In this document: positions 22,561-32,465 of the stretch, piece after piece
Layout of the letters: every line of letters starts with the position of its first letter
How positions within the stretch are numbered: position 1 is the first letter of the stretch
NCBI GenBank assembly: GCA_963662175.1
Contig: OY759219.1
Location: 31,414,908-31,478,907 of the forward strand
DNA length: 64,000 bases
Direction: 5' to 3'
Source: Aradus depressus
Taxonomy: Eukaryota; Arthropoda; Insecta; Hemiptera; Aradidae
Translations under genes and position numbers: made by a program
The notes under the pieces: model-generated
What the model was told of the DNA's origin: nothing
What the model saw: only the letters and a program-made list of their open reading frames with translations
Database searches by the model: none

Positions 22561-22861
22561 TCTACTATAATTACGAGTAATAACCTTAAAAAAATAAATT
22601 ATTTTAATAAGCACTCTATAACTCTGTATCTATTATAAACGACTAAAAAAGCGATCGGCTAATTAATTAAGGCATATAATAGCGTATTAAATAGTTATGG
22701 AGCCAAGTTCATTTTTATATTAGAAAAGGATTTCCGTTGGAATATCTTATAATCAAGAGAAATACTTTCACCAATTTGCGCAAGTTTCAATATTTGCGCA
22801 CTGAATCACTGAATATTTTCTTCATAAAAAACTTTATTTCTCAAAATATTATAACGTAGCC

Positions 22862-23191
22862 GAGGGCGCCAATAGCTCAGAAGTAGCGCGAATTATACAA
22901 GTCACACTCCAAAGAATAATCTAATGATATGTAAAACAATCAGCTTACTGAGCTTAAGATGGTGGGTTCGGAACCCGGCCGAGACCTTTAGATTTTTTAT
23001 TTGGAAGGTGAAAAAAAACTTTAACCTTGCCATCCTTCGGATGGGACGTTAAGCGATGGTCCCGAGCCCGTAAGATGTCAGTTACTCGTTGAGAAAGACC
23101 CGAAGCCTAGGTAGGTTAAATGGACTCCAACTGTAAAGTCGGGCTCATGTCCACCAGAATAACGAAAGGGCACTGTTAAAGCCCGGGCATT
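22862..23191 (+). mobile_element. SINE1 copy, insert-bearing subfamily
   Basis: Normal A box (AATAGCTCAG) and B box (GGGTTCGGAACCC) are separated by about 50 extra bases beginning GAATTATACAAGTCACAC. The same insert is in the reverse copy at 29480-29822. It lies in the first intron of the taperin-like gene, 66 bp past the donor. Confidence 0.85.
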
Positions 23192-23256
23192 AACTATCAT
23201 TTACACTCTAAATGACTTAATTATTAATAGAAATTAAAAAAATATATATAACATAC

Positions 23257-25563
23257 CTTGGCTGGTTTCCTGAAGGCGATGATAAGACCGTCGTTTTCGA
23301 TGTAGTCCGGTACACTTTTGCGATCACTGAAGTTGAATACCATTGTGTTCTGATTCTGCCAATGTTTCTTCTCCCAAAGTTGCGGTTTGTTATCACTTGC
23401 ACTCGAGTCTTCACTTTTCGACGAAACTTTACTATTTTCTACGGATTTAACTTTATTTATTAGATTTTTTTCAATCTCTTGATCAGTCAGAGGTGAGATT
23501 TTTTTTTTGATAACAGGTCGAATCACAGCCACTTGTTTACCCTGTGTGTTGTTGATGGACTCACCTCTTGGAGAGACGGTTTGCGAAGAAATTAGCGTTG
23601 TGTTTGTGGCCTGAGCTACAGGTCGGGGTAGGTAGCTTTTGTCTGTCAGGAGTACTTTGTCGCTAAAACAAAATTTCATAGAAGTACCTTCTTTGCTGAT
23701 TCCTTCCCGAGCTTCTTGCGATATGTACTTCGGTTTTTCTTCAGAGGGTGATACTGGCGAACAGGGCACTCGATCTGTTTCTTTAGGAGACAAAGCTCTC
23801 TCAGGCTCAGTAGGAACAGGAGATGTAGGAAAAATAGGCTTCTTCTTTTCCACACTTGGAGACACCTTAGGACTTACATTAAATTGTTTCGACTCAGCGC
23901 TCGGAGACAATTTAGGACTTACATTAAATTGTTTCGACTCAACCCTCGGAGACAATTTAGGACTTACATTAAATTGTTTCGACTCAACCCTTGGAGACAC
24001 CTTAGGACTTACATTAAATTGTTTCGAATCAGCATTCGGAGATATCTTAGGACTTACATTAAAGTGCTTCGATTCTACATTTGGAGACATATTAGAATTA
24101 AAATTCTTCGATTCAGTGCACGGAGACATCTTAGGACTCACATTGAACGGCTTTGACTCAACACTAGGAGACATTTTGTTGTTGAAAGATATAAATTTAT
24201 TGCCAATTGTTGGTGAAACTTTTAAATTTGGAAGAGAAGGCTTCGATGCAACAGTAGGTGACATCTTGAGACTAACAGAAAACTTTTTAGTATCACTAAT
24301 TGGAGAAATTTTCGGGCTCACAGGAGGAGATCTTGTCTTTTCTATAGACGAAACAACTGGAAATACTCTCTTGGTTCGAACAAACCTCTTTTCTGGACTT
24401 ATAACAGGCTTTGGAGACAATAACGGCTTAGCTGTTTTTGCACTCAACTTTTCATTATTTCTGATAGTATTACAATTTGATATTTTACTCACCACTGTTT
24501 TCACCTTACTCTGAGCTTCTTTTTGTTGTGGAGTTTTACCAACAGTTGTCTCGAAAAGTCTCAACGTTTGTTTAACAACATCATGAGGTGGAAGTTCTGT
24601 ATCCTCAACTTTAGATTTATCACTATGAGGATCTGGAGAATTATCAACAATAACAATATCTTCATTGATGATTGATGGTGTAATGAGACCGTTTGAATAA
24701 CTTGTTTTCATTCCAATATTGTTAAGTCCATTTTTGCTATCATTTTTGATAAGGGTGTCCATAGACCGAGCACGCTTCATTGATTCACTACCTCTAGTAA
24801 GTCCCAAGTATTTGGCATGATGTTGAGAAATTTTTGAACTTCTATTTAAAGTGGAATGACACGATTTTTTAATAAAATGTGGCTTTTGTTGTAATCTACT
24901 TGAATCATCTTCTAACATATTTTCTAAACTTGTTGCTCGTCTAAGATTTGACAGTGAGGGCCTAGCGGAATGTTTCTGATTGTCCCTAAGGGTCATAGAT
25001 AAATATTTGCTTTTTAATTTATTTACAATACCTGGCCCATATTGAAGTTCTTCACTTGAATCCGAGTTGTAATCAGCATCATTATATTTCGGTTTAGAAT
25101 CAGTGCACTGTTTCGTATGTTTGTCTTCTTTACGTTTTTCCATTGTCCGGAAGGAAGGCTTCTTATCAGGTTTCTCTTCAACCATTTTTAGTTTAATATC
25201 ACTATCACTGGTACTATTACACTTGATAGATATGAGCTCACTACTGGACAGGTCAGGATCCAGCAACCTCATGGTCCCGACTGATTGTGACTGAGACTGT
25301 GACTGTGGCTGGGAGGGGTCAGGGTGAAAGTCCGGCCCAGGGCTGGAGGGACGGTGGACGGGATGTTTACCGTAGCTCTGGCTCTGAACAACTGCCACTG
25401 TATCCCCTCGAACCACCGTAGGCCGTGTTACCGTCAGCTTCACCATACCTCCCGCCGAGGTGATTGCTCTCGTCAACGTCCGTCTCCTTTGTAATAATTC
25501 TTTTTTCCACAGAGGTACATTTAACTCCACATTTGAATCAGTGTTTGGTGTACCTGAAGCCAT
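23257..25563 (-). CDS. Taperin/phostensin-like protein, first coding exon
   Basis: ATG at 25563 opens 769 codons in phase 0, ending FRKPAK at the donor CAAG|GTATGT (intron starts at 23256); the frame then runs into stops. Later exons would be at lower coordinates and were not found. Residues 17-28 (VPLWKKELLQRR) match the tryptophan-basic N-terminal motif known in taperin and phostensin, which bind protein phosphatase 1 and sit near actin. Most of the rest is low-complexity and rich in Ser, Pro and Lys, with at least eight SKQFNVSPKxSP-type repeats (about residues 460-570). The last 40 residues (NTMVFNFSDRKSVPDYIEN) look folded and conserved; VFNF is not a canonical RVxF site. Cytoskeletal scaffold role is inference. 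Homology rests mainly on the N-terminal motif; as a real coding exon it is very secure. Confidence 0.8.
23845..24185 (-). repeat. Coding SP-repeat array in the taperin-like exon
   Basis: About eight 45-48 bp units encode SKQFNVSPKLSPRVE-like segments. Unit length is a multiple of three, so expansion keeps the frame. Each unit carries one or two Ser-Pro sites, candidate targets for proline-directed kinases (inference). Confidence 0.88.
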
Positions 25564-26090
25564 TATTTAAAATAATAGGAAAAATAACACTAAGAACACA
25601 ACTTAACCCTAACCTAGCTTTTCTAAGTAGAAACACTAAAAACTATATATTTATTTACATCACAGTTAGCCAGACCACGAGGTTGAATATTACCGTCGAA
25701 AAACTACAACTGATAAAGACTACATTTTGCAAAATTGTCATCACACGAGAGCAAAACAAACACTCGATACGGGAAATACTATTATGTCATTATAAACGAC
25801 AACAGAAACTGCCAGCACCATCTACCGAACCGCCACCTAACCACCTCAAACAGCTTGGGTTTCAGCTGGTTCAATATCAGCTGTGGTGGAGGTTTCATTT
25901 CTAACCTATGTAGCTTCTTAATAAATAAGTGTGTTATTTGTTTAAATGGGTAATCATTTTTAACATATATATTCTATTGAAAGATATGTAGCAGTATCTG
26001 TGAGTGTTTCTTTTTCATGCATACAGTTTGAGTTTATTTAAAACTTTAATTTTGTTGTTTTGTGTCGCTCACCAAAAAAAAACATTCAAA
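25564..26090. promoter_or_regulatory. Divergent promoter interval
   Basis: 527 bp separate the taperin-like ATG (minus) and the Nsrp1 ATG (plus). Both 5' UTRs and promoters must lie here unless non-coding upstream exons exist. No TATA box is obvious. The forward frame 25464-25904 crossing it is not supported as coding. Confidence 0.6.
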
Positions 26091-27119
26091 ATGTCATCTA
26101 GTAAGCAATACGGATTACAAATACCCAAAAAAGGTTTACACGGAATGGTTGCAAAGCATGCAGCTTTTGGAGACGATAGTGAATCAGACAAATCAGATGG
26201 CGGGGGAACTGATTGGACGAAACGAGCCTTGAAAACTTCTGAAAAAACATCCGTTAAAAGACAAACGAAAATTGATATGGAAAGAGCTCTCGAACAAGAT
26301 TCAAGTGTGTATCAGTATGATGAAGTGTATGATCAAATAGAAAAAAATAAACTGGATAAAAATCAAAGAGAAAAGGATAAGAAGCCCAAGTATGTTCAAA
26401 AGTTGTTAGCCAACGCCGAGAAAAGAAAAATTGAAAATGAACGTAGAGTTGAGAGACAAGTGCAGAAAGAAAGAGAATTGGAAGGTGAAGAGTTTAAGGA
26501 TAAGGAAACCTTCGTCACTTCAGCATATAAAAAGAAATTGGAAGAGTTTGCCAAACTTGATGCGGAGCACAGGAGACAAGATATGCTGGAAGAGCTGGGG
26601 GATGTTACAAAACAACAGGATATGAGTGGCTTTTACCGACATCTGTATCAGTCAACGGTCAGTGGTCCTCAAGAGGAAGCACAATCGAAATCAAAATCAG
26701 AAAACCCGAAGGTAAGTAACAAAAACAGTGAAAAATCTGATGCGAAGAAAGATTCGAGACAGTACAGAAAGAGAAAAACTTCAGAGAGTGATGGTGATAA
26801 AGAGAACAAAGATGCTGACACTGATATTGACTCCTCTTCAGAATCTTCCTCTTCGGGAAGTGATTCAGAGTCTGGAGAAGTGAAGAGCAGCCACTCGGAG
26901 AGTGAAGATCCTAAGAGAATGAGGTCCAAGGAACCATCCTCAGTAGATCCGCCTGCCGCTGACCCAGAGAAGGCCCCAGTCACGGAGAAGGTGCAAGAAC
27001 AACCACCTGAAGAGCCGGAGAGGTCTATCTGGGAGAAGAGAACTGTGGGACCTGTCTTCGAAGCTGCCCTCAAGAGGTATTTTGAGAGGAAAAGTGCAAG
27101 GCTAGTGCCTGCTTCATGA
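26091..27119 (+). CDS. Nsrp1: Nuclear speckle splicing regulatory protein 1 homologue
   Basis: 342 residues in a single exon. The start chosen is MSSSKQYGLQIPKKG at 26091 (context TTCAAAATG); an in-frame ATG at 26004 would add 29 hydrophobic residues absent from the family. The NSRP1 signature is clear: QYGLxxPKK at the N-terminus, then RALEQDSSVYQYDEVYD (about 60-76), KPKYVQKLLANAEKRK, DKETFVTSAYKKKLEEFA and QQDMSGFYRHLYQS, followed by an acidic/serine-rich and lysine-rich tail. Known role of the family: nuclear-speckle RNA-binding protein that influences splice-site choice; the coiled-coil conserved block is in the first 180 residues. Human NSRP1 is longer, mainly in its RS-like tail. The lack of introns could be ancestral loss or a retrocopy, but the intact frame and divergent promoter favour a working gene. 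Confidence 0.92.
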   Translation: MSSSKQYGLQIPKKGLHGMVAKHAAFGDDSESDKSDGGGTDWTKRALKTSEKTSVKRQTKIDMERALEQDSSVYQYDEVYDQIEKNKLDKNQREKDKKPKYVQKLLANAEKRKIENERRVERQVQKERELEGEEFKDKETFVTSAYKKKLEEFAKLDAEHRRQDMLEELGDVTKQQDMSGFYRHLYQSTVSGPQEEAQSKSKSENPKVSNKNSEKSDAKKDSRQYRKRKTSESDGDKENKDADTDIDSSSESSSSGSDSESGEVKSSHSESEDPKRMRSKEPSSVDPPAADPEKAPVTEKVQEQPPEEPERSIWEKRTVGPVFEAALKRYFERKSARLVPAS

Positions 27120-27190
27120 ACTCCACATTCATATCTTGTATATATTTATGTTTCTTTGGGATTTAGGATGTTATTTGGAAAGACTATTAA

Positions 27191-27196
27191 AATAAA
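27191..27196 (+). other. Polyadenylation signal for Nsrp1
   Basis: AATAAA 72 bp after the Nsrp1 stop, the first good match downstream. Confidence 0.6.
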
Positions 27197-27199
27197 ATT

Positions 27200-27936
27200 G
27201 ATATTGTAATACATAATTGCTTTTAACTGATTTATGTATCTCTTAGGTTACTGATTATTACTTTTATTGATTGAAAAGATAAATAACAAACACTACTTCA
27301 CCTTCGTTTTAACTTGATATAAATACATATCAAAATTAACAAAATAGAAATTAATAAGAACTAAAATAGAAGTAATCTTTGCAAATATTTTTTAAAAATT
27401 GGTATTAGACAGATTAGGATTAGGTCTTATGAGTGAAACATTTATTAGAATACATGAAGAGAGGTCAGTGAAATTGTTATTAATCTTTACAATTATGAAG
27501 GAGTATCAAAATATAGATAGAAAGCTATTTTATAAAATGTAATTGCATATTAATGCTTATGGATTTTTTAAAAATTAGTTTACAATATTACAATACCTAA
27601 GTAATAAGATGAAATTTTTTTTTTTTTAAATCTGCATTAAACTACATATATAAAATGATATACAAACTAATATTTGAGTCAGTCTGCCTTTATTTCGTTT
27701 CTGTTTTATTTATTTTTCTTAAAAAAAATAAGAATTAAGATTTAAACCTGAATAATAATTTACATCAATGGAATATGTATACATAAACACTGTATATGTA
27801 TACATAAACATGTATCATATAATACATCTCTATATTTTTTATATTATTAATATGTAATAATAAATTAGTACCTATTTAATTTTATCTTACAAGTAATATT
27901 TATTAAATACGAATGAATAGAAAATAGGATTGCTGG
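27200..27936. other. AT-rich interval downstream of Nsrp1
   Basis: No gene or known repeat recognised; short A and T runs and TATA-rich stretches only. Confidence 0.5.
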
Positions 27937-28209
27937 TCATTTGCTCGTTTTCAAATTTACATATTGTTCTAAGCGATGAATAGTGGAACTTGCCTGGTCT
28001 CTTGTAATATAATTTTTTTTATAATGCAGATTTATGAAAATTTGTAAAGCATAATTTTGATTGGTTCTGAAAAATAAATAATTGGGATTCAGTTTGTCAG
28101 CATTTTTTAAAATCCTTTTAGGCTTAACTATTTTTACTGTCCTAAGAAATCTTGACTTATTTCCCATCTTTTCGCTGTTCAACGTAAAAGGATGGAGATA
28201 ATAATACAA
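27937..28209 (-). CDS. Unassigned small basic ORF
   Basis: 90 codons; an internal ATG at 28167 would start MGNKSRFLRTVKIVKPKRIL. Basic, with LFFRTNQNYALQIFINLHY and TIHRLEQYV suggesting amphipathic helices. No family recognised and codons are AT-rich like the flanks, so it may be chance or a decayed insertion. Confidence 0.22.
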   Translation of the reverse strand: MYYYLHPFTLNSEKMGNKSRFLRTVKIVKPKRILKNADKLNPNYLFFRTNQNYALQIFINLHYKKNYITRDQASSTIHRLEQYVNLKTSK

Positions 28210-28225
28210 TTTTGTTTATTATGTT

Positions 28226-28273
28226 AATCAAACGTTATTAGACAGGACAGTTTATTCTAAATAACGTTTGATT
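28226..28273. other. Perfect 14-bp hairpin
   Basis: AATCAAACGTTATT at 28226-28239 pairs with AATAACGTTTGATT at 28260-28273 around a 20-nt loop. It may be a MITE relic. Confidence 0.6.
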
Positions 28274-28289
28274 CGTTTATTCCAGGTTC

Positions 28290-28795
28290 AAGTAGTTCTT
28301 CATTTTGTTTTATTCTCATTTTACTTGAAATCAAAAATTAATATATCATTTTTTTCACATATTTCAGTGCTCTTTAAGTATTTTAAACTTATTCAACATA
28401 CTTAATAGACGTTAAGAGTATGTTTAATATTAGGTTCTCCATTCCAATTTACAACTATTAAAACTTATGATACTGAAAAATTTTAAGGTGATCTGACAGA
28501 TTCAGCGCGACTACTTTTGCGACAGGTTAAGTATAAACATACAGGTAATATAATAAGGGGGGAGCCCTGCGCTTCCAGAGAAGGGATAAAAGCACTGGAT
28601 GCTTAGGTTCCTAGGTGTAGAACACCAGTCCACTACATATATGTATTTGCGACAGGAGTGGCCGCGACTACCGGAATGTTGACAGTGACAGTTTCTTGAT
28701 TTTCAGGAGTTTATCTGAGAGCGGTACTGCAACTTTTTATTTTTATTATACTATATATATATATATATAATTAATATAAAAACTCACTTATATAA
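28290..28795. other. Interval without recognised genes
   Basis: Contains a G+C-richer patch at 28558-28640 (GGGGGGAGCCCTGCGCTTCC) and a (TA)n run before 28770. Nothing assignable. Confidence 0.45.
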
Positions 28796-28808
28796 ATATT
28801 AAATTATA

Positions 28809-28984
28809 ATAGAAATAAAAGACGTTGTCTTCCAACCGCTGTGTGGGTGGGATGAACCACTGATGATGACGCTGTTGCGTTGAAAACCGGTTCTGGTATA
28901 AAATAAAACAGTGGGAAGACAACGTCTTTTATTTCTATTAGAAATCTCGTCCCACAACATCTTACTATATCACATATGAACATC
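28809..28984 (+). mobile_element. Penelope-type insertion, 176 bp
   Basis: Perfect 13-bp target duplication ATATTAAATTATA at 28796-28808 and 28985-28997. The left end ATAGAAATAAAAGACGTTGT continues TCTTCC and is inverted at 28917-28941 (GGAAGACAACGTCTTTTATT...). Between the arms sits a hammerhead-like motif; after the right arm comes a tail of about 43 bp. Same layout as 5050-5737. The AT-rich duplication is slightly less decisive than the first. Confidence 0.65.
28860..28898 (+). ncRNA. Hammerhead-ribozyme-like motif
   Basis: CTGATGA, then T, stem GACGC-TGTT-GCGTT, then GAAAA, then CC...GG with the triplet GTA at 28896-28898. Core strand CTGATGA is perfect; the second core strand has one extra A and stem II is preceded by an extra T. 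Function uncertain. Confidence 0.5.
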
Positions 28985-29014
28985 ATATTAAATTATATAT
29001 ATATATATTTACTC

Positions 29015-29290
29015 TATATAGCACCCTGGTTTGTCAGGAATCACAAAATCCACGAAGAATTGGGTGTTCCTCTTTTTGCAGCTCACATCGAGAAACTAGT
29101 GAAGAACCACCACGAAGCCCTTGTGCATTGTTCCGGGGCTGTACACTACAGTCTAGGAGCGCCTACTCCTGGGAGGCGACTCAAACAAAGACTGTACCAG
29201 GACTTCCTATTTTAAACCCTTAATTTTCTTATATATTTGTGTATAGCACCTTTTTTTGCTGGTCCAAATAAATTTTGTTGTTGTTTACTC
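29015..29290 (+). pseudogene. LINE ORF2 C-terminus with 3' UTR
   Basis: Frame: APWFVRNHKIHEELGVPLFA, then AHIEKLVKNHHEAL and GRRLKQRLYQDFLF before TAA. The 3' end is GGTCCAAATAAATTTTGTTG. Same family as 6515-6830. It directly follows the Penelope-type insertion. Confidence 0.7.
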
Positions 29291-29479
29291 TATATATTTA
29301 TTTATAAATAAAGTATAATAAAAATATGAAGTTTTTGTGCATGCTCTCAGACAGACTCCTGAAAATTAAGAAACTGTTATTATTAAGGTTTAAAAGGATT
29401 TATGTGTTATGTTTAGTACAATTTTGCCTCCTGGGGAAAAGGCAGTATCAGTACATAGTTTCAGAATTGATTATATTAC

Positions 29480-29822
29480 AGTTAGTTACTATGACTCATG
29501 CCTGTCTTTAACTACGAGGTCATATCACCTACTACCAAAGTGCTCTTTCGCTGCTGTGGTGGACATGAGCCCGACTCTACTGTGAGAGTTCTAAATTTTG
29601 CCCAATTTAGTTTTTTTCACCTATGGTACAGGCTCGGGACCATCACTTGACGTTCCATCCAATGGACGGCATTTTCATGTTTTTTTTTTTTTTTTTCACT
29701 TCCTAGATATAAAAACCTAAGGACCTCGGCCAGGTTTCGAACCGTCGATCTTGAGCTCAGTAGCTGAGTGTATTATATATTTTCATTAGATTATTCTTTG
29801 CAGTGTGGCTTATATAATTCGT
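29480..29822 (-). mobile_element. SINE1 copy, insert-bearing subfamily, reverse
   Basis: Starts ACTATGACTCATGCCTGTC, has the reversed B box GGTTTCGAACCGTCG, then GAGCTCAGTAGCTGAGTG followed by ATTAGATTATTCTTTGCAGT and GTGGCTTATATAATTCG. The last stretch is the reverse complement of the extra segment in the copy at 22862. Confidence 0.78.
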
Positions 29823-29824
29823 AT

Positions 29825-30639
29825 TTTAATATAAAAGAAATACTACAATCAGTAATTAAATTAATCCAATTATGTAACTTACATAAAAAATATACGAGGC
29901 ATAACGCGTCTAATGGTCCACCTAAAATAGCACATAGCTTAGTTGGTCTGACATTTTTCTTTTTTTGTCTGAATTATAAACTGAAATATAGAAGGTTGAC
30001 TTTTTAACAATAGCATAAAGTGAAATTTTTCTTTTCAATATCCTCTATTCTTGAAGAATACTTTTTGAAATTGGTTTTGAAAAATAACTAAGTTCTTTGT
30101 TTTCGTGACAACACAGACAGGAAGAGTATATAAAAAGCTATGAATTTATATGTATTAGTACATCATTGTCCACCTATGGAACTCTTGACTGTATGACCTG
30201 GTCAATATAATTTGTAATGAATATAATTTTATTAAAATATGAACTACATTAGATCCAATTTATATTTTTATAAGCTGGTACAAAAAACATACTAGATCTT
30301 CAATTCGACTCAGATCTGTGGGAGTCAGTCTGAGTATATATTTATTGAAAATAAAATACAATTTCTTCTTGTTGATTATATTTTAATTGTCCCATTACAT
30401 TTTGTCAGTTGCTCCTACGAGGAAGCCTAGTGGTCAGAACTGATCCATATTAACTCCATTAAAAAAACATAAAAAAGCATGTTGAACATTTAGCAGCTGA
30501 AAAAAAATAATAATAATAATAATTAGCTAGAATTTTAGAGGAAAGACATTTTTATTCATGAAAGACATATTTTGAAATATGATAAGATTATAATATCCAG
30601 TGACTTTAATGCCGATTAAAATTATAATCCTCTTAATAG
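29825..30639. other. AT-rich interval
   Basis: No supported gene; an (AAT)n run is near 30507-30522. The frame 29768-30007 is not supported. Confidence 0.5.
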
Positions 30640-30900
30640 AGTTAGTTATTATGACTTATGCCCGGGCTTTAATTATGACGTCATATCGCCGACTACCAGA
30701 ACGCTCTTTCTTTACTGTTGGACATTAGCCTGACTCTACTGTTGGAGTCTAAATTTTGCCTACTTAGCTTTTAAACGCTTGGGACCTTAATGTCCCATCC
30801 GAAGGACGGCATGCTCGAGGATTTTTCACCTACCAGATAAACAACGGAAGGGCCTCGGCCGGGATTCGAATCCGCGATCTTCAGCTCAATAGCATGTGCC
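30640..30900 (-). mobile_element. SINE1 copy, reverse, diverged
   Basis: GACTTATGCCCGGGCTTTAA to the reversed B box GGGATTCGAATCC and GATCTTCAGCTCAATAGCA, with several internal deletions. Confidence 0.75.
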
Positions 30901-30963
30901 CTCATTATATGTTTATTTTATTTATTTTTTAAAAGGCTTTTCTTCATAAAAACAGCTGTATTT

Positions 30964-31158
30964 CTACAGCTCAAGTATCTTAACGTTAATACATGCTTTC
31001 CGGATTTTCTGTATATCGAACGTTTGTGAATAGTATCCTGGCAATGAAATTATAACGTGAGGCCGGTGAATCATGTCCCTCGGGTCTGTAGTGTCCAAGT
31101 CCAAGGATGCCATCTTTCCGGCTCTGTTGTAGCATTGCACTCCCTTCTCACTCCTCAC
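30964..31158 (-). CDS. Candidate unassigned terminal exon
   Basis: A minus-strand stretch with coding-like composition: GKMASLDLDTTDPRDMIHRP, HVIISLPGYYSQTFD, IRKACINVKILEL, stop at 30964. A possible acceptor AAAACGGCAG lies just upstream (about 31173-31182) after an in-frame stop. No family recognised. It lies between two known genes on the same strand and could belong to an unseen gene or be a dead insertion. Confidence 0.3.
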   Translation of the reverse strand: MRSEKGVQCYNRAGKMASLDLDTTDPRDMIHRPHVIISLPGYYSQTFDIQKIRKACINVKILEL

Positions 31159-31369
31159 TCTATAACTGCCGTTTTACATCTTATTATTTTTAATTGATTG
31201 GAAAAATCAAATTTCCACAATTATTTCTTAAAAAAAGCTATTTATCAAAAATGGTAAACAGGTAATTTAGGGGTTACATGAGCAAAGCCTGTATTAAAAT
31301 ATGACTCAAAGATGAATATTTTGGTCTAGCATTTCTAAAAATGTTTAACATTCAGATAGGTAATGGAAG

Positions 31370-31668
31370 AACTGAATACTTCGCGCGATTTTTTCGTTGT
31401 TGTGTAAGTAAACATGTCTGAAAGTATCTGTACTTCGTCGTTTCAAAAGCACAGATGAGATTGAAAGCGCATAGCTGAGAGCTAAATGCTATCCCAAAGA
31501 TCGAGTTCCAGAAGTGTTTCGGGGATTGGAAGAAGCGCTGGCATAAGTGTATAATATCTAATGGGGACTATTTTGAAGGGGATAACATTGATGTAGACGA
31601 ATAAATAAAATTCTTTTCAAAAACCGAAAATTCCTATAATTTTTTGAACACACCTCTTATATGTGAGG
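31370..31668 (+). pseudogene. Mariner-like transposase C-terminus and TIR
   Basis: The frame ending at 31604 reads FQKCFGDWKKRWHKCIISNG then DYFEGDNIDVDE, the usual C-terminal signature of mariner transposases (WxxRWxKCI...GxYFEGD). About 50 bp later AATTTTTTGAACACACCTC resembles a mariner terminal repeat. The catalytic DDE/D part is absent. Confidence 0.7.
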
Positions 31669-31949
31669 CAGTGCAGGAAACCATATTTTGTCAGATAAGG
31701 AAATTTACAAAAAAATACAGATAACGTTATCAAATTTGAAAATATAAATTTTAGTGAATGTTTACGTGATATAGAGCATGGTTTCTCGTTTTGCGTAACA
31801 TATCTTCATTGTAACTAAATTATAGATGAACTAAATTTGACTGGATTCTCAATCTACGGGCAATATTGAAGGAAGGAAAAATTACAGAAGTCAATTAGCA
31901 TTTTAACGCAAGACTAGGTTGTACAGAGATGCTAGATTTATTATTAGTT

Positions 31950-32465
31950 ATTATATTTATGACCGGTGAAAGCTGGCGTGCCACAGGGCAGTACGCTTCT
32001 TTACTCCCTCTATACATCCGACGTCCCTCAACATCCAGAAACTCTCTTAGCCACATACGCAGACGACACCGCCATTCTTTCATCATCACACACCGACTCT
32101 AATCAAGCCTCAAGTAATTTTCAAAATCACCTAGATTTATTTTCAACCTTGGCAGATCAGATTCAACTAACACAAATCAGTACATGCTACATTCACACTC
32201 CGCCGCAATAACTGCCCATCAGTCCACATAGATAATCACATTCTTCCCAACCTCAGAGACTGTCCGCTACCTTGGGCTGCACTTAGACAGACGACTAACG
32301 TGGAAAGATGACATCAGACTAAAACGAACAGAAATTAAAAGACGCTTCGGACTTTTCAAATCATTAATTGGACGACGATCATCACTCTCATTGACTAACA
32401 AACTCACCATTTACAATTCTCTTCTCAAGCCGATTTGAACGTACGGCTTGAAACTCTGGGGGGGA
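31950..32465 (+). pseudogene. Jockey-like LINE reverse transcriptase fragment
   Basis: AGVPQGSTLLYSLYTSDVPQ followed by LLATYADDTAILSSS: the PQGS and YADD motifs of the RT palm are intact. The frame breaks near 32210 and resumes as YLGLHLDRRLTWKDDIRLKR, then SLLKPI with a stop. Truncated at both ends. Confidence 0.85.

Noticed and set aside
23639..24514. A 291-codon plus-strand ORF
   Set aside because: Antisense shadow of the SP-repeat part of the taperin-like exon; its repeats mirror the coding repeats and the minus frame has the better start, length and donor.
26004..26090. Upstream start for Nsrp1 at 26004
   Set aside because: It would add a hydrophobic N-terminus not found in the family; the start at 26091 matches the conserved QYGLxxPKK beginning.
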